Positions 61,878 to 64,000 of a stretch of DNA of 64,000 bases are shown here, piece by piece. The position numbers and the translations under genes were made by a program. The stretch is from assembly GCF_025698545.1 (NCBI RefSeq), contig NC_068571.1, positions 51,741,733-51,805,732 on the forward strand, read 5' to 3'. The DNA is from Gossypium raimondii. Taxonomy: Eukaryota; Streptophyta; Magnoliopsida; Malvales; Malvaceae. The notes beneath the pieces are model-generated. The model was given only the letters and a program-made list of their open reading frames with translations. It was not told where the DNA came from and searched no databases. Each line of letters opens with the position of its first letter. Positions within the stretch are counted from its first letter, which is position 1.

Positions 61878-64000
61878 ATGCCAAAGCCATTCCATTTGTT
61901 GGTCTTCTTCCTTGTTGCTCTTTGTCTATGCACCAGTTCAAATGCCAGCAGTACTACCAATGAGTTCCTTGAAACTGAGTGCTTGAAAGTACCAGCAACT
62001 GAGTTTATAGGCTCTTTGAAAACCACCATTGATGCTATTCGAAAAGCTACCTCCGTTGTTTCTCAATTTGGAGGCTTTTTTCATGATTTTCGTCTCTCTA
62101 ATGCCATTTCTGATTGTCTTGATCTGCTTGACTCTTCTGCTGATGAACTAAGTTGGACCATGTTTGCTTCCCAGAATCCTAATGGTAGTACTTTTTAACT
62201 TTTTTGTGATTACATGCAACTTTTCTGTGTAATATCATTCAGTCTCAACTGTGTTTTTGCAGCTAAAGATAACAGTACTGGTGATCTAAGTTCTGATTTA
62301 AGAACATGGTTAAGTGCTGCAATGGTTAACCAACAGACATGCATTGATGGGTTTGAAGGTACAAATAGCATGGTCAAAACTGTAGTATCCGGTAGCTTGA
62401 ACCAAATCACTTCACTGGTTCGTAATCTTCTCATCATGGTGCACCCTGGTCCTAATTCCAAGTCCAACGGTACCCGTAATGGCAGCCAAAAAGGTGGTGG
62501 TGGTGGGGGTCATCCAGGCCAGAACCGGTTTCCGGTATGGTTCAAAAGGGAGGATCGGAGATTGTTGCAAATAAATGGGGTAACAGCAAATGTTGTGGTG
62601 GCAGCAGATGGGAGTGGGAATTTCACACGCATAATGGATGCTGTGGAGACAGCACCAGATAAGAGTTTGAACAGATATGTTATTTACATTAAGAGGGGTT
62701 TATATAAAGAGAATGTGGAGATCAAGAAGAAGAAATGGAACCTTATGATGATTGGTGATGGAATGGATGTCACTGTAATATCTGGGAATCGTAGCTTCAT
62801 TGATGGATGGACCACATTTCGATCTGCAACATTTGGTAAGTCAAGTACTGTGAATCATTTAGCACTGGACTTGGTTTAATTGGTTGCATTTTGCTATAGT
62901 TTTAAATGCATAATCATGAAATCCCTTAATGGAACTTCAATGCAGGGGCTGTTCCTATTTCTCCCAATGGATCTACCAATCAACATCTTTTAGGGCGTAG
63001 CTTGAGTTTGGGGTCATTATTTATTGCATATAGATTGCTTAGGTTTATTTCATTTAATACAAACTCGAAAAATTAATAAATTTTTTTAATCAACCCAATT
63101 TGATCATAAATCATGAAATGACTTGAGGTCGAAATGCCATTAACTAATAGTTGACCTAAACCCGAATAAAAAATGACCCGAACTCAAAATAATAAAAATG
63201 TGAAATGACCCAAACTCATAATAACATGAAACTTTTAAAACTTGAAACGACATGAACCCAAAACGATTAGGACTTAGTGACCGGAGTTCGAAATAACCTG
63301 AACTCAAAATTGACTCGAACCTAAAATGGAGTTGAAAATTTTAAAACTCAATTTAATATAATCAACCTAAAATTAACTTAAACTTAAAAAACCCAAATTA
63401 ACCATAAAACAACAGGAGAACTAAAAATGACTCAGACAATTTTAGAACCCAAATTCACTTTATTCAAATTTATGTATTTAAAGTTAACCTGTCCCGCCCA
63501 ATTGATAAATCTATCCTGGCCTAATTGGGCTTGTAAACTTTTAGACACCCAAGGAGCCTTACCCTGCATGATTTAATCATATGGGAACTATGATGTTGTC
63601 TCTAAAACTTTATTTGTTTTTCAGTTTTCACCATAATATATATGATGAAAAGGTTTCTTTATGATAATCATGACATTGTTATGGTGCATCATGCATGGTT
63701 CTTTTCCATATTGTCATCATTGTTATGTTTTGTCCTGAAACCTGCAGCTGTAAGTGGAAGAGGGTTCATAGCAAGAGACATAACATTCGAGAACACAGCA
63801 GGTCCCCAAAAGCACCAAGCGGTAGCGTTACGGTCCGACTCGGACCTCTCAGTTTTCTTCCGATGTGCAATCAAGGGATACCAAGACTCGCTCTACACCC
63901 ACACGATGCGTCAATTCTACCGGGAATGTAAGATCACCGGCACTGTAGACTTCATATTCGGCGACGGCGCCGTTTTGTTCCAAAATTGCCAAATCTTAGC
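61878..64000 (+). CDS. Type-I pectin methylesterase (PMEI-PME), 3' end outside the window
   Basis: Exons 61878-62184 and 62263-62835, and a third from 63748 that runs past the window edge; 377 residues are visible. The enzyme removes methyl esters from cell-wall homogalacturonan. A signal peptide is clear ([15 protein letters not shown], residues 4-18). The inhibitor-like domain has its cysteines in TECLKVP, ISDCLDL and QQTCIDGF. A glycine run (180-185) and the processing motif RRLL (201-204) separate it from the catalytic domain, which begins near [11 protein letters not shown]. Catalytic-domain motifs present are [33 protein letters not shown] and GTVDFIFGD, covering both catalytic glutamines and both aspartates; the conserved Arg near the end lies outside. 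QDSLY replaces the more common QDTLY. The second intron (912 bp) holds repeat-like sequence. The ATG at 61878 is preferred because it opens the signal peptide and follows the TATA box. Confidence 0.93.
63030..63540. repeat. Degenerate 'cccgaactcaaaat' repeat in the pectinesterase intron
   Basis: Words such as aaatgacccgaactcaaaat, aaatgacccaaactc, gaaacgacatgaacccaaaa and aataacctgaactcaaaat recur every 30-50 bases, suggesting a decayed tandem array or a repeat-rich element inside the intron. Confidence 0.55.

Overview
The window reads as nuclear DNA of a dicot plant. It is AT-rich, has long intergenic stretches full of small transposon relics, and its genes carry many GT-AG introns. Protein similarity and the style of the repeats suggest a Malvaceae genome, perhaps cotton (Gossypium). 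That is an inference from memory, not a proven assignment.

Layout, left to right. A single-exon AP2/ERF factor of the ERF018/ORA47 type lies on the minus strand at 1583-2227. From 2.2 to 11 kb follow MITEs (among them a Harbinger/Tourist element with TAA target duplications), an unexplained inverted repeat, and a decayed plastid acyl carrier protein gene whose last intron holds a 1.3 kb palindromic foldback element. From 14 to 39 kb lies the gene-rich core: a FATTY ACID EXPORT (Tmemb_14) gene on plus; a TIFY3B/JAZ12-type jasmonate repressor on minus; the 33-exon ARF-GEF BIG5/MIN7 on plus, divergent from the JAZ gene; a small DUF1639 gene on plus; and a MIP1 leucine-zipper/DUF547 gene on minus, convergent with it. 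I could follow every splice junction of these genes with the frame kept.

From 40 to 43 kb there are two pseudogenes: a second, broken DUF1639 copy and a piece of an AREB/ABF bZIP gene. LINE, SINE, MITE and hAT remnants fill the space up to a six-exon HAD-fold nucleotidase-like gene (NT5C family) at 47.6-50.1 kb. The region 50-61.8 kb is gene-poor. Its best-preserved structure is a nest: a solo LTR (53803-56121) sits at the tip of a hAT-like MITE, which itself sits at the tip of another MITE. A type-I pectin methylesterase (PMEI-PME) starts at 61878 and runs off the right edge.

The genes form no pathway or operon. Three of them (ERF018/ORA47-like, JAZ12-like, BIG5/MIN7) belong to families tied to jasmonate signalling or immunity, which is probably chance. 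I found no CRISPR array, rRNA or convincing tRNA gene, and nothing I can call a new biological system. The most unusual structures are the palindromic element in the acyl carrier protein pseudogene, the unexplained inverted repeat at 8.6-8.9 kb and the nested insertions at 53.8-56.8 kb.
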